Assembly: GCF_033115175.1 (NCBI RefSeq) | Contig: NC_084827.1 | Location: 127,619,701 to 127,683,700, forward strand | Origin: Lepus europaeus | Taxonomy: Eukaryota; Chordata; Mammalia; Lagomorpha; Leporidae | Direction: 5' to 3' | Length of the DNA: 64,000 nucleotides | Shown: positions 22,980-33,821 of the stretch, in pieces | Position numbering within the stretch: the stretch's first letter is position 1 | How the letters are laid out: each line of letters begins with the position of its first letter | Program-made: the position numbers and the translations under genes | Notes under the pieces: generated by a model | What the model was told of the DNA's origin: nothing | Database searches by the model: none | Seen by the model: the letters and a program-made list of their open reading frames with translations, nothing else

Positions 22980-23373
22980 ATTATACAAAAAGAAAGAGAA
23001 GCATGGACAGATCCATGCATTTTTGTGTGAAGAATTACAGCAGCATTTTGAATGTACTACGTTGGAGAGGTATGCACTTTTCCAGCGGGGAAATAGGAGC
23101 AGATTTGAGAGACCTTGAATTCTGAGCTGAGTCTTTCAAAGAAAGTAAGCACATAGGAAAATGCATTCCAAGTAGAAGATAAGCTCATGCAAAGCTCCTT
23201 TAATGCTGTGGCACTGGTTGGATGGTAGATATTTGTATGTAGCTGAAATGATACATTCTTGGATTAGAGTTTGTAATTTAGATTGGGACTAGATTTTGAG
23301 GAAACTTTTTGGTTCAGTTTACAAGAACATCAAACATGTTGCCAAATGGGACTGAGATGATCACAATTGTTTT

Positions 23374-23729
23374 AGAACTTAATTCTGCTTTGGCCGGCAT
23401 CGCAGCTAATCCTCCACCTGCGGCACCGGCACACTGGCTTCTAGTCCCGGGTGGGGCAACGGATTCTGTCCTGGTTGCTCCTCTTCTAGTCCAGCTCTCT
23501 GCTGGGTCCCGGAGTACAGTGGGGGATGGCCCAGCACCTTGGGCCCTGCACCCTCATGGGAGACCAGGAGGAAGCACCTGGATCATGGCTTTGGATCCGC
23601 GCAGAGTGCTGGCCGTAGCGGCCATTTGGGGGGTGAACCAACGGAAATAGAAAGACCTTTCTCTCTGTCTCTCTCTGTCTAACTTTGCCTGTCCAAAAAA
23701 AAAAAAAAAAAAAAGAACTTAATTCTGCT
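23374..23729 (+). mobile_element. C-repeat SINE with shortened head
   Basis: Element 23390-23713. The head reads ggccggcatcgcagctaat, missing about ten bases usually found after 'gcggctca'. The tail is 19 A. It is flanked by a perfect agaacttaattctgct at 23374-23389 and 23714-23729. Confidence 0.94.
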
Positions 23730-23959
23730 AGCTATTCATAAAAATGGCCTATAGTGGAGGGGATTCTGCTGATAGTTTAGGACAGAAATACAGATACTAG
23801 ATTAAGTCAGAGAACAGAAAAGAGACTTGGTTTTGAAGGCAAATAACTGAGAATTTTTTTGCTAATTACATAGATTGAACTTAGGTTTTTTTCCAGACTA
23901 TTTAACCTGAAATTTTAAAAAAATTATATTACTAAGCAGTGATGTTAATATCCCCAGTT

Positions 23960-24061
23960 AAGCTGGAATTGTTTGTTTAATTAATTAATTAATTAATTAT
24001 TTGAAAGAGAGTAAGCTGAAATTACTTGTTTAATTAATTATGTATTTATTTGAGAGAGAGT
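23960..24061. repeat. Tandem duplication of a 53-bp unit at a SINE tail
   Basis: Two copies, 23960-24012 and 24013-24061, each read aagctg, then aatt, then ttgtttaattaatta, then a TTATTTGA-type run and gagagagt. The unit spans the old SINE's A-rich tail (in complement) and its flank. Confidence 0.8.
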
Positions 24062-24300
24062 CTTCCATCCGCTGGTTCACTCTCCAAATGTCCTCAACAG
24101 TCAGGGCTACAGGATCTCCATCTGGGTCTTCCACATGGGTCCCAGGGATGGACGTAATTGAGCCATCACCACTGCCTCCCGGAGGGCACCTTCGCAGGAA
24201 GCTGGAGTTGGAAATCCAGCAGGGAGTGACCCCAGGCACACTGATGCAGGACGTAGGCATCCCAGGTCGGGTCTTCACCACAAGCCAAATACTTGCCCGT
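24040..24300 (-). mobile_element. C-repeat SINE, oldest subtype
   Basis: Minus-strand copy: tcttccatccgctggttcac, then ggaagctggagttggaaatc and ggacgtaggcatcccaggtc, ending near aagccaaatacttgccc. A 110-codon frame crosses it but is an artefact. Confidence 0.8.
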
Positions 24301-24399
24301 GTCCAACTTTTGAGGTGCTTAATTGACGCAGACTGCAGTAGAAAACAGCACCAGTTAGAAGCTGATTTGTGAGAAAAGTGGATACGCTAAGCTAAGTTT

Positions 24400-24665
24400 G
24401 GCCTGTTTTCTTTTTTTCTAGAGCCACAGTTACTAGGACAGATGCTTTGGTGAGGTCGGCCTTTGGAAGCCTCCCTAAGGACACTCCTGCGTCCTCTGGC
24501 ACAGCCCCAGTGCTCGTGGGTAACTTCCTTGCTTTCTGGTATGAGACAATATTCTAAGCTCATAGTACACGTTCCCTGCCTCAGACCTGAAATCAGCCTT
24601 TTCCCTAAAGAACCATGATTCTTTTAACTGGGAAATGGTATTCACAGTGCAAAATGTGAGCATTA
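24400..24665. other. Probable remnant of an ancient LINE-type 3' UTR
   Basis: The order cctgcctcagacctgaaatc, cagccttttccctaaagaac and ttaactgggaaatggtattc resembles a piece common in very old eutherian L1 elements, in plus reading. I am not sure of family or orientation. Confidence 0.4.
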
Positions 24666-24904
24666 TGAGAGCTTTAAGTTCAACATATTACAATGGGAAT
24701 ATTAAAAATGATGATAATAAAATGTTTCCATATTTTCCAAAAGCAGAATTGAAATGCAAATAATGAAGCTCAATAGAATGGACAAGAAGAATACTAAAAG
24801 TCTAATGAAAATTAAAATATAAGCAATTCTAAAAAGATGAGATAGAAATAAACAGTAATTAGTGAACAATATTCAACTGCCTAATAATAAAAAGAATAAA
24901 AAGG

Positions 24905-25140
24905 GGACGTTTAATAGTTAAGAAACTCACATCCCATAGCAGAGCAGCTGAGTTTGATTCCCAGCTCTTTCACCTGACTGCAGTTTGTTTTCCAGTGCAG
25001 ACCCAGGAAGGCAGCAAGGATGGCTTAAGTAATTGGGTTTCTCAAATTTGAATTGTGTCCTCAGCTTTGGCCCCAGCCAATTGCACCTGTTATAGGCAAG
25101 TAGGGAGTGAACAAATGCATGGGAGCTTTCTTTTTTTCCC
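24905..25140 (+). mobile_element. C-repeat SINE, heavily decayed
   Basis: Recognised from cacatcccatagcagagcag, gtttgattcccagctctttc, ggatggcttaagtaattggg and agtagggagtgaacaaatgc. It is interrupted by small deletions and the tail is not distinct. Confidence 0.65.
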
Positions 25141-25348
25141 TCTCTTCACCAAAAAAAAAGTAAAAAAGAAAAAAAGAGGATATATAATATTTTCCCGTAT
25201 AAATTAGTAGATTTTCTTTAAAAAGTATTCCCCAGAGCTGAAAAGAATTCAGTAAAATTGTAATTTTGCACACAATGGTAAAAATGACACCTGGTTAATG
25301 GTTTTCTGCTAAATGACTTAGCAATATGAATTAGGAGTCAAAATTTTT

Positions 25349-25648
25349 GAGGCCTGTGCTGTGGTGTAGTGGGTAAAGCTGCCACCTGAAGTTCCAACAT
25401 CCCAGCTGCTCCACTTCCAATCCAGCTCTCTGCTGTGGCCTGGGAAAGCATCAGAATATGGCCCAAGTCCTTGGGCCCCTGCACCCATGTGGGTGGCCTG
25501 AAAGAAGCTCCTGGCTCCTGGCTTCAGGTTGGGTCACCTCTGGCAGTTGAGGCCATTTGGGGAGTGAACCAATGGATGGAAGACCTTTCTTTCTGTCTCT
25601 GCATCTCTGTAGCTCTGCTTTTGAAATAAACAAATCTTTAAAAAACTT
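25349..25648 (+). mobile_element. C-repeat SINE, middle-aged
   Basis: Starts gaggcctgtgctgtggtgta with the 'gtggtgtagtgggtaaagc' head of the older subtype and ends gctcttgctttgaaataaac-like sequence at about 25630. About 20-30 bases of the head are missing compared with neighbours (ccacctgaagttccaacatc). No clear duplication. Confidence 0.85.
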
Positions 25649-25854
25649 CCAAACCATTTGTATTGATACAGCCTAAGATCCTATAACATAAAGTAATCAA
25701 AATGGTGTTTTCAAAAAACAAAGTTGATTTTCTCTCACACAACATTCTGCAATGAGTGGTCTGGTCTGGAAGCTTCACTTTCTGTTGTCATTTAGGGATC
25801 CTGTCTTTTCCTTTCATTGACCTTGCCATTCCTTAATCATTTTTTTTTCTCATA

Positions 25855-26098
25855 GGAACTTTTAATTTAAGGTATACAAACTTCATGTGTTTCATAAATA
25901 CAACTTTAGGAACATAGTGATTCTTCCCATTGTAACTGCCCTCTCACCCACTCTCCCACCCTTCTTCCTCCTTTTTCTCCTATTCCTATTCTTATTTTTT
26001 ACTGAAATCTATTTTCAAATAGCTTTAAACACAGAAGAGTAACTCTACACTAAGAGCGCAACAGATAGTATAAAAAAAAAAAAAAAACTTGTTCCTCA
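25855..26098 (-). mobile_element. Older lagomorph LINE-1 3' UTR
   Basis: In plus reading: acaaacttcatgtgtttcat, ggaacatagtgattcttccc, the pyrimidine-rich stretch, then cacagaagagtaactctaca and gttcctcaaca. It breaks off abruptly there and is joined to sequence from another part of an L1. Confidence 0.7.
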
Positions 26099-26420
26099 AC
26101 ACTTTTTTGATTTCTCTTTTTGTTTCATCTATGACCCATTGTTCATTAGGAGCATGCTGTTCAGTCTCTATGAGTTTGCATATGCTCTAGAGATTCTTGA
26201 GATTTTTTTTTTCCATCTTCATTCCATTGTGGTCACAGAAGATGCCTGGTATGATTTCAAATTTTTTGAATTTGTTGAGACTTGCTTTATGGCCTAGCCT
26301 GTGGTCTATCCTAGAGAAAGTATATACACTGGTAAGAAGAATGTGTATTCTGCAAATGTAGGATAAAACATTCTGTAGATATCCATTAGGTCCATTTGGT
26401 CTACAGTATTTTATGACTTT

Positions 26421-26524
26421 TGATTTCTTTCTGAATTATCTGTCTGGTTGATCTATCCATTACTGAAAGTGGGGTATTGAAGTAATGGATAGATCAACCA
26501 GACAGAAAATTCAGAAAGAAATCA
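26421..26524. repeat. Near-perfect 44-bp inverted repeat (hairpin)
   Basis: The left arm at 26421-26464 and right arm at 26481-26524 are reverse complements at 43 of 44 positions, the exception being a/a opposition near 26438. The loop is the 16 nt gaaagtggggtattga. It lies inside old L1 sequence. The left arm and loop look like normal L1; the right arm looks like a copied inverse. Confidence 0.95.
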
Positions 26525-26715
26525 ATAGTCATTCAACACTATATAAACTGGTATGTCTCCCTTTAGATCAATTGAAATTTCTTTTAAATAGTCATGTGCC
26601 CTGTAATTAGGAGCATATACAATCTAGGTGACTGTTGATAGGTAATGACTTTGCCCTCACACACAATATTCCTACTGTTTACTTTAGGTTTCCTTTATAC
26701 TTTTACTGAAAGAAA

Positions 26716-27073
26716 TTCTTTTTTTTTTTTTTTTGATATATATTTTTTGACAAGCAGAGTGGACAGTGAGAGAGAGGCAGAGAGAAAGGTCTTCCTTTTG
26801 CCGTTGGTTCACCCTCCAATGGCCGCTGCGGTAGGCGCGCTGTGGCCAGCGCACTGCGCTGATCCGATGGCAGGAGCCAGGTGCTTCTCCTGGTCTCCCA
26901 TGGGGTGCAGGGCCCAAGGACTTGGGCCATCCTCCACTGCACTCCCTGGCCACAGCAGAGAGCTGGCCTGGAAGAGGGCAACCGGGACAGAATCCGGTGC
27001 CCCAACTGGGACTAGAACCCAGTGTGCCGGCGCCGCAAGGCGGAGGATTAGCCTAGTGAGCCATGGCACCTGC
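26716..27073 (-). mobile_element. C-repeat SINE in old L1
   Basis: Full-length minus-strand copy with a T16 start, gacaagcagagtggacagtg, the GC-rich centre (ggccgctgcggtaggcgcgc) and gaggattagcctagtgagcc. The head ends ggcacctgc, with two changes from ggcgccggc. No clear target duplication was found. Confidence 0.9.
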
Positions 27074-27548
27074 TTTACTGGGAGATTTTGTGCATTCACC
27101 TTCTTTCTGTGTTTCTGTGTGTACCACATCCTTAAGCATCTTTTGTAAAGCTGGACAAGTGTTGACAAATTCTTTGAATTTCTGTGTTATGGAAGGTCTT
27201 TATTTCACTTTCACTCATAAATGAGAGCTTTGCAGGGTTCAGAATTCTGGGTTGACAGTTTTTTTTTTCTCTTAATACTTGGAATATATCTCACCATTCT
27301 CTCCTAGCCTGTAGGGTTTCTGATGAGAAATCTGCTGTGAGCCTAACTGTAGATCCTCTGAAAGTAATCAGATGCTTCTCTCATGCACATTTTAGAATTT
27401 TTTCTTTATGTTTTTCAATGAAGAGTTTTACTACAATGTGTTGTGGTGAGGATCTTTTCTGGTCATGTCTATTAGAAGTTCTATGTGCTTTCTGTACTTG
27501 AATGTCCCTTTCTTTCTCCAAATAAAGTCAATTTTCAGTAATTATTTT

Positions 27549-27654
27549 GTAAAAAGTGGCCATTGCTGGGGTGAACCAACAGTAAGGAAGAACTTTCTGT
27601 CTCTCTCTCTCTCACTATCCACTCTGTCTGTCAAAAAATTTTAAAAAAAAAGGC
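27549..27654 (+). mobile_element. C-repeat SINE 3' fragment
   Basis: Only the last 100 bp are present: gtggccattgctggggtgaa, the CT-rich tract, cactctgtctgtc and an A-rich tail. A 5'-truncated SINE. Confidence 0.85.
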
Positions 27655-27764
27655 CTTCTAATCCATTCTATGTTCTACACCTTCAGAAACTCCTAAGACC
27701 TATATGTTGGGTCGTTTGATAATATCTCATAAATCTCCCACACTGTCATATAGTTTTCTAATGT

Positions 27765-27842
27765 CTTCCTCTTCATCCTCCTTCTCCTCCTCCTTCTCCT
27801 CCTCCTCCTCCTCCTCCTCCTCCTCCTTCTCCTTCTTCTTCC
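27765..27842. repeat. (TCC/TTC)n triplet microsatellite
   Basis: A pure pyrimidine tract on the plus strand of mostly TCC units with TTC interruptions, about 78 bp. It creates the polyserine and polyarginine frames seen on the two strands. Tracts like this can form triplex DNA. Confidence 0.95.
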
Positions 27843-28101
27843 TGAATGTAAACGTTCCAGAGATTTGTCTTCTAACTCGGATACTCTTTTTTTCTCCCTC
27901 ATCGAGTCTTTTGTTAAGGCATTTTTAATTTGATCTATCTATTCCACATTTCCAATATTTCATTCTGATTGCCCTTTAAAATCTCCATTTTATGGTAAAA
28001 AATGTTCATTCATATCATGTATGTATTTCTCTAATTCATGGATTTGCTTCCATGAACCACCAATATTATGAATTCTATTTCTGGAATTTCTTCAATCTCT
28101 T

Positions 28102-29742
28102 CATTTTCACATTTTATTTATTTTCTTAGCTTTTATTTAGTAAATAGAAATTTCCAAAGTACAGTTTATGGATTACAATGCCTTCCCCACCCCGCCATAA
28201 CTTCCCTCCCACTTACACCCCTCTCATCTCCTGCTCCCTCTCCCATTCCATTCACATCAAGATTCATTTTCAATTCTCTTTATATACAGAAGATTGATTC
28301 TGTATATATTAAGTAAAGATTTCATCAGTTTGCACCCACACAGAACATAAAGTGTAAAATACTGTTTCAGTACTAGTTATAGCATTAGTTCACATTGGAA
28401 AACACATTAAGGACAGAGATCCCACATGAGAAGTAAGTACACAGTGACTCCTGTTGTTGACTTAACAAATTAACACACTTGTTTATGGCATCAGTAATCT
28501 CCCTAGGCTCTTGTTATGAGTTGCCAAGGCTATGGAGGCCTTTTGAGTTCGCCAACTCGATCTTATTTAGACAAGGTCATAGTCAAAGTGGAATTTCTCT
28601 CCTCCCTTCAGAGAAAGGTACCTCCTTCTTTGATGGCCCGTTCTTTTTACTGGGATCTCACTCGCAGAGATCTTTCATTTAGGTTTTTTTTTGTTTGTTT
28701 GTTTGCCAGAGTGTCTTGGCTTTCCATGCCTAAAATACTCTCATGGGCTCTTGAGACAGATCCGAGTGCCTTAACGGATATTTCTGAGGCCAGAGTGTTA
28801 TTTAGGACATCTGCCATTCTATGAGTCTGCTGTGTATCCCACTTCCCATGTTGGATCGTTCTCTCCCTTTTTTATTCTATCAGCTATTATTAGTAGACAC
28901 TAGTCTTATTTGTGTGATCCCTTTGACTCTTAGACCTATCAGCATGATCAATTGTGAACTGAAATTGATCACTTGGATTAGTGAGATGGCATTGGTACAT
29001 GCCACCTTGATGGGATTGTATTGGAATCCCCTGGCACATTTCTAACTCCACCATTTGTGGTAAGTCTGATTGAGCATGTCCCAAATTGTACATCTCCTCC
29101 CTCTCTTATTCCCACTATTATATTTAACAGGGATCACTTTTCAGTTAAATTTAAACACCTAAGAATAATTATGTGTTAATTACGGAGTTCAACCAATAGT
29201 ATTAAGTAGAACAAAAAAATACTAAAAGGGATAAAGTATTAAATTGTACATCAACAGTCAGGACAAGGGCTGATCAAGTTACTGTTTCTCATAGTGTCCA
29301 TTTTACTTCAACAGGTTTCCTTTTTCATGCTCAGTTAGTTGTCACTAATCAGGGAGAACATATGATAGTTGTCCCTTTGGGACCGGCTTAATTCACTCAG
29401 CATGATGTTTTGCAGATTCCTCCATTTTGTTGCAAATGACCAGATTTCATTGTTTTTGACTACTGTATAGTATTCTATAGAGAACATGTCCCATAATTTC
29501 TTTATCCAGTCTACTGTTGATGGGCATTTGGGTTGATTCCTGGTCTTTGCTATTGTGAATTGAGCTGCAATAAACATTAAGGTGCAGACAGCTTTTGTGT
29601 TTGTCAATTTAATTTCCTTTGGGTAAATTCCAAGGAGTGGGATGGCTGGGTTGTATGGTAGGTATTCAGGTAAAGGCACTATGGAAGTCAGTCTGGAGAT
29701 TCCTCAGAAACCTGAATATAACCCTACCATTTTCACATTTTA
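28102..29742 (-). mobile_element. LINE-1 with 5' inversion (twin-primed), ORF2 end and 3' UTR
   Basis: The main body, 28117-29671 on minus, has poly(A) complement at its left, a single-module 3' UTR, and the ORF2 C-terminus open to its stop at 29335 (motifs AIPLLGIYPKE, KLWDMFSIEYYT and SELSRSQRDNYHMFSLISDN). At about 29672 the orientation flips. 29673-29727 is plus-sense and encodes ALWKSVWRFLRNLNI, which lies just upstream of the body's first codons in L1. The whole is flanked by a perfect 15-bp duplication, cattttcacatttta, at 28102-28116 and 29728-29742. The L1 is truncated and cannot retrotranspose. Confidence 0.93.
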
Positions 29743-30861
29743 GTATTGAAGTGTTGTTGAGTCCCTTTGAAGGTGTCATGTTGTCTTCCTTATTTTTGTT
29801 TTTTGAATTTATTGAATGAATATGAATTAGTATGTATTTTAGGTATTTGTGAAGATACTTGTTGATTTTTTTCTCTATGATGGCTTTTATCTTTGGACTA
29901 TGCCTCTGTAGCTTAGTGGAGTCTCTTCTCTTTAAGTGAATACTCTGAGGCGTGCACTGGGTGTGGCCAGAGAGCTCTGTTCAGTGCTCCAGAGTGCAGA
30001 GACCGCCCAGAGTGACACCCAAATTGGGCTTGGTAAATTTCTCTCTTTTTATTTTATTTTATTTTACTTTATTTTATTTTATTTTTTTTTATTTTTATCA
30101 GAGGGGAGGTTTAAGCTACTCTGTTGGTATAGTCTCAGGCTCATCACCTCTCCTCCAAGGAGACCAGTGACTGGTCACCAGCCCCAGTGAGTATAATATT
30201 CATTCATGCTGCTGCAATAACCACACAAAGGAACCTGCAGTCCTTGGCGTGAACACAGTTCTGCAGCAATGACCCTCAACATGGGATCAGGGAGCTCTGA
30301 GCATGTGAGCTGCCCACAGTAACTACCCAAAGACCCAGCCGCATCATGTGCCCTCCTATGCAAACACAGCATTTGCACAGGTACAGCACACAGATTCCCA
30401 CAATCACGAGCACGCAGCCCCCTTCAATTCTCCCAGCCAGACTCAGGCGTCTCCTTTCATCTGGTTGTTGGATTCTCAGACATGAGCTGGTGCAGCTATT
30501 ATGTATGTCCAAAATAGTGCCTGCCCCCTCCTAGTTACAGGATGCTGGTGCCCTGTGGTTGAAGAGAGAGAAATGTGCCCTCCCCCTTTTTTGCCACTAG
30601 ATTGACAGGTACATTGTCCCCCGCAGGGTTCCAAGCCAGATTCTTCCTGCAGCTTTATTGCCAGTTGCTTGGGCTGCTGTAGTCTGGTCTCACCTCACTC
30701 TCCAAATCTGGTGCTCTCTGCTGCTGGGGTCCCTAGTTGTGCGTCTCCACACCCTCCATGTAGATCCACAGTGTCCTTCTAATTTGTTTAGAGTTTCTTC
30801 TGCTGTTTTCTCCTCAGCTCTTCTCTGAGATTGCACTTTCTCCACACTTTTTTTTTTAACT
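29743..30861 (-). mobile_element. Old LINE-1 5' region, right part
   Basis: Continues the old L1 interrupted at 28101 (gtccctttgaaggtgtcatg), then a less AT-rich stretch (29940-30830) with the composition of an L1 5' UTR. A (TTTTA)n run lies at 30045-30098. Assignment of the last 800 bases to the L1 5' UTR is inference from composition and continuity. Confidence 0.5.
30045..30098. repeat. (TTTTA)n simple repeat
   Basis: About ten TTTTA units with two interruptions. Confidence 0.9.
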
Positions 30862-31285
30862 ATCTTCTGTTGGGGTCTTAAGCCTGAGGCTTGCCACTGA
30901 CCAGCAGGGGACAGTACAAGCACTCTCCAACAAGGCGAATGGGAGAGGTAAGGTCAAGGAATCAAGCACATGGCAGCAAGCACCCGTGAGTTCTGTCCAA
31001 GCAGGAACTACTTTATTGAGGAAGTGTACAGGCTTATAAAGCTTATGAAAGACATGCGTAGTAGGGGAGCCAATCAGTGAGAAGGTCATGCAGGCTTGGG
31101 TGGACCACACACAGGAGCATATAGGGATCATGCACTGTCCACGTGTCTGGAACTAAAGCGGACCTATCCCTGCAGTTGGTCCGATCTCAAGTGGCTTAAC
31201 CACAGCAGCCGCAAACATGCCCCCCCAAACATCCACCAGGCGCCATGTTGTCAAGGACTATTTTAGGCAATGCCCAATAATCTTC
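30862..31285 (-). mobile_element. Solo LTR of a class II (ERVK-type) endogenous retrovirus
   Basis: The LTR spans 30868-31279 (412 bp). In plus reading it starts tgttggggtc and ends gcccaata. Read on the minus strand it begins tattgggc and ends gaccccaaca, so the termini are inverted repeats apart from one change: TG has become TA at the 5' end. Both sides carry the 6-bp sequence atcttc (30862-30867 and 31280-31285). On the minus strand there is a TATA-like ctttataagcc (about 31040) upstream of cctcaataaagtag (about 31020), giving U3-R-U5 order. Six-base duplications are typical of betaretrovirus-like class II integrations. No internal sequence remains. Confidence 0.82.
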
Positions 31286-33775
31286 CCCTAAACTAAAGCA
31301 GTAAGCTCCCTCCCTATTCCACCCCAAATTAATTTTTTAATTTAGTTTAAAAACTCACATGAATAAACTTCAGTGTAGTATTCAGATACAATGCAATTTT
31401 ATATAAATAATTTAGGATTGACTATATTAAGTTTAAAACTTATCCAAACAGAAAAGAATAAAAATGTTTTACCCTGGGGTAATAATAATAATAATAATAT
31501 CATCTATCACTTCTTAAATAAGAAAAACTGATCTACGCACTTTATGATAATTATTATACCTGTCTACAAGTAACAAAAGAAAGGCTTAGAGAAGTTATCT
31601 AAATTTATTAAGATGACACTGTGAATTATACTTCAAGATTAGGGTTAGAAGAAAATCTGTCTGTTCCAAAGCTTAGGCTCTTTAAACTATATGATATCAT
31701 TTTCCTTGAATGTTTGTCCTTGTGGATTAAAAAATATTTTTATGGTAATGGCTTTATTTTTAAAGATGCATTTATGTATGTAGTTGGTTCTATTCTTTTT
31801 TTGTTGTTGTTAGCTATCCATACCTTGTTTTGTGGACCCAAAACATTGTCTCCTAAGAAAAAGTTTAAATACCTCACTAATAATGAGGGAAATTTCTATT
31901 TTACTTAATGTTAGAATTAAGTTTGCTTAATGCAGAAGTGAAATTCATCTTTTTCCTACCTTTACCCATAACTATTAAACAAGAAAACACTTCTGAGAGC
32001 TGCTTCTGGAGTTGTCCAGTTTGATTTCAAACAATGTTACTCTTATTAATCATTTAATCTAGCTATAAAAGAAAATTGTAAAGTATAACAATTGTACATT
32101 TTCAATGTTAGATTTTTGGATAGAAAAAACTCTATTCATGATTTTCAACAGTTTTGTATATTCTGGAAAATAGCTTTGTTTTTTCATTTAGTGATATAAT
32201 TTTAACCTAAGCCCTTTTCTTTCCCAAACTATTACATAAGCTTTTTTTCTATTGACAGATATTATACGTGCTGTCAAATTCAACCACTAGTTAGGGACAT
32301 TTTCACTTTAAGCTAGCAATATTTTCAGAATCTGAGTGAATTTTAAGATTATTTTTTAATCTAGTAGGTCAACACTTTATTAAAAGAGCAAAAAAGTACT
32401 CTATGTAATTTATTTGAAAGCTGTGAGGAAATGTCATGGTAAAGTTTAACAATTGTTCAACAAAAGGCAATTTTGACTTATATAATACAGCTACTTTCCT
32501 ACCAACATTCGTGGTAAATGCTATTAATTCTTCTTAAATAATTGAAAGATGTCTTGATGTCTTTTATTGATTGAGGCTGTTTGGATAAATAATTTCAGTG
32601 TTTATAAGATGCATCAATTAAAAACTTGGAGCCATGGGGTGATTAGGGGGCAGAATAATTGATTTAAAAGAACATCATTTCATATTAATTAACATATATT
32701 TCAAGCAATTTTAGTGAGAAACCACAGATATCTAGTTTTATCCCACATAAGTATTTAACACTTTCCTTGTTGCACTGTCACTTAAAGTAGCATTCTAAAG
32801 CATATTCTATGGTGTATCTAAGAGGAAATGGAGATTGAGGTCATATAATTTCGAACAGCTATTTGCTGAAAGTAGCAGCAAAATGCAGGAAGAATAGATT
32901 AACTGACTTCATGAGACATTCTTCTTCATTTCTTTAGAACCAGCACGTAAAAAGGCCATGTGCATGTGTAAAGCATAGCAAGAAGGAAATTTTTTTCAAA
33001 TTTTAGTTCTGGCTATCCCATAGGCTAACGTGATTAACTTTTTTCCATTACACATCTTATAATTTATTAAACATTTATTGCAGGCAGCCACTAATAATTG
33101 TGGTCACTTAATAACTTATTCCTAGTAACATGAAGAAATTTCTTAAATTACATGGGGACATTACTGAATATCTGTTCTCTTTCTTCATATAACATATGGT
33201 TATCTGAGATTCCTTTAAAATAAGGTTTTACATTTAGCACTATTGAGGTATCTATTACACAGCATGGTAATGAGGGGCAAGGAGTAGTAAGAATTTCAGT
33301 GATCCAGTGAAACTAGATAACAAAGAGTTGGGCCTTGTTTTCAGATCAGAAAGCTGATGAAGAGCCACAGTGCAGTGTCCAAAGTGATGTGACAAGGTAG
33401 CATTTGGCCAGGCTATTTCACTCTCCTTAAATGAAGCAGGATTTAGCAAGTTTTATAAACTAATTATGATACAGTCTCTCTGCAAAGGATATTCTATTAC
33501 TTGGTCCTCCAAAACAGTATTATAGTACTTTACAACATGCTAAAGACAGAAATAGGTTGTTATTTTCCATCATGTGACATTACTTAAGAACCTCTTGACT
33601 TTCAGTTGTAAGATTTTAGTGACTATTTCCTAGTTATGTTTTGGAAATTCCATCTTACATATTTTCAGTTTGAGATTTTCCTCAAAAATTTTATTTCTTA
33701 GGACAGAATCATTAGTTTAAGGTAAATGGAAACTGTATATGTATATGTATATGTATATATTTCAACTGTATTCCT

Positions 33776-33821
<46 letters not shown>

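Larger units (their letters stand above)
26099..28101 (-). mobile_element. Old LINE-1 5' region, left part
   Basis: In plus reading: ctatgacccattgttcatta, cattgtggtcacagaagatg, tggtctatcctagagaaagt, tctgtaggttt-type spacing, then gcctgtagggtttctgatga and gagaaatctgctgtgagcct. This is the reverse of the long 5' region of old L1 elements. It is split by a SINE, a SINE fragment and a triplet repeat, and continues after 29743. No ORF1 is recognisable. Confidence 0.65.

Noticed and set aside
27693-27928. Polyarginine and polyserine open frames
   Set aside because: Produced by the (TCC)n microsatellite.
29335-29670. Functional L1 ORF2 protein
   Set aside because: Only the C-terminal end is open; the endonuclease and reverse transcriptase parts are missing from the insertion.
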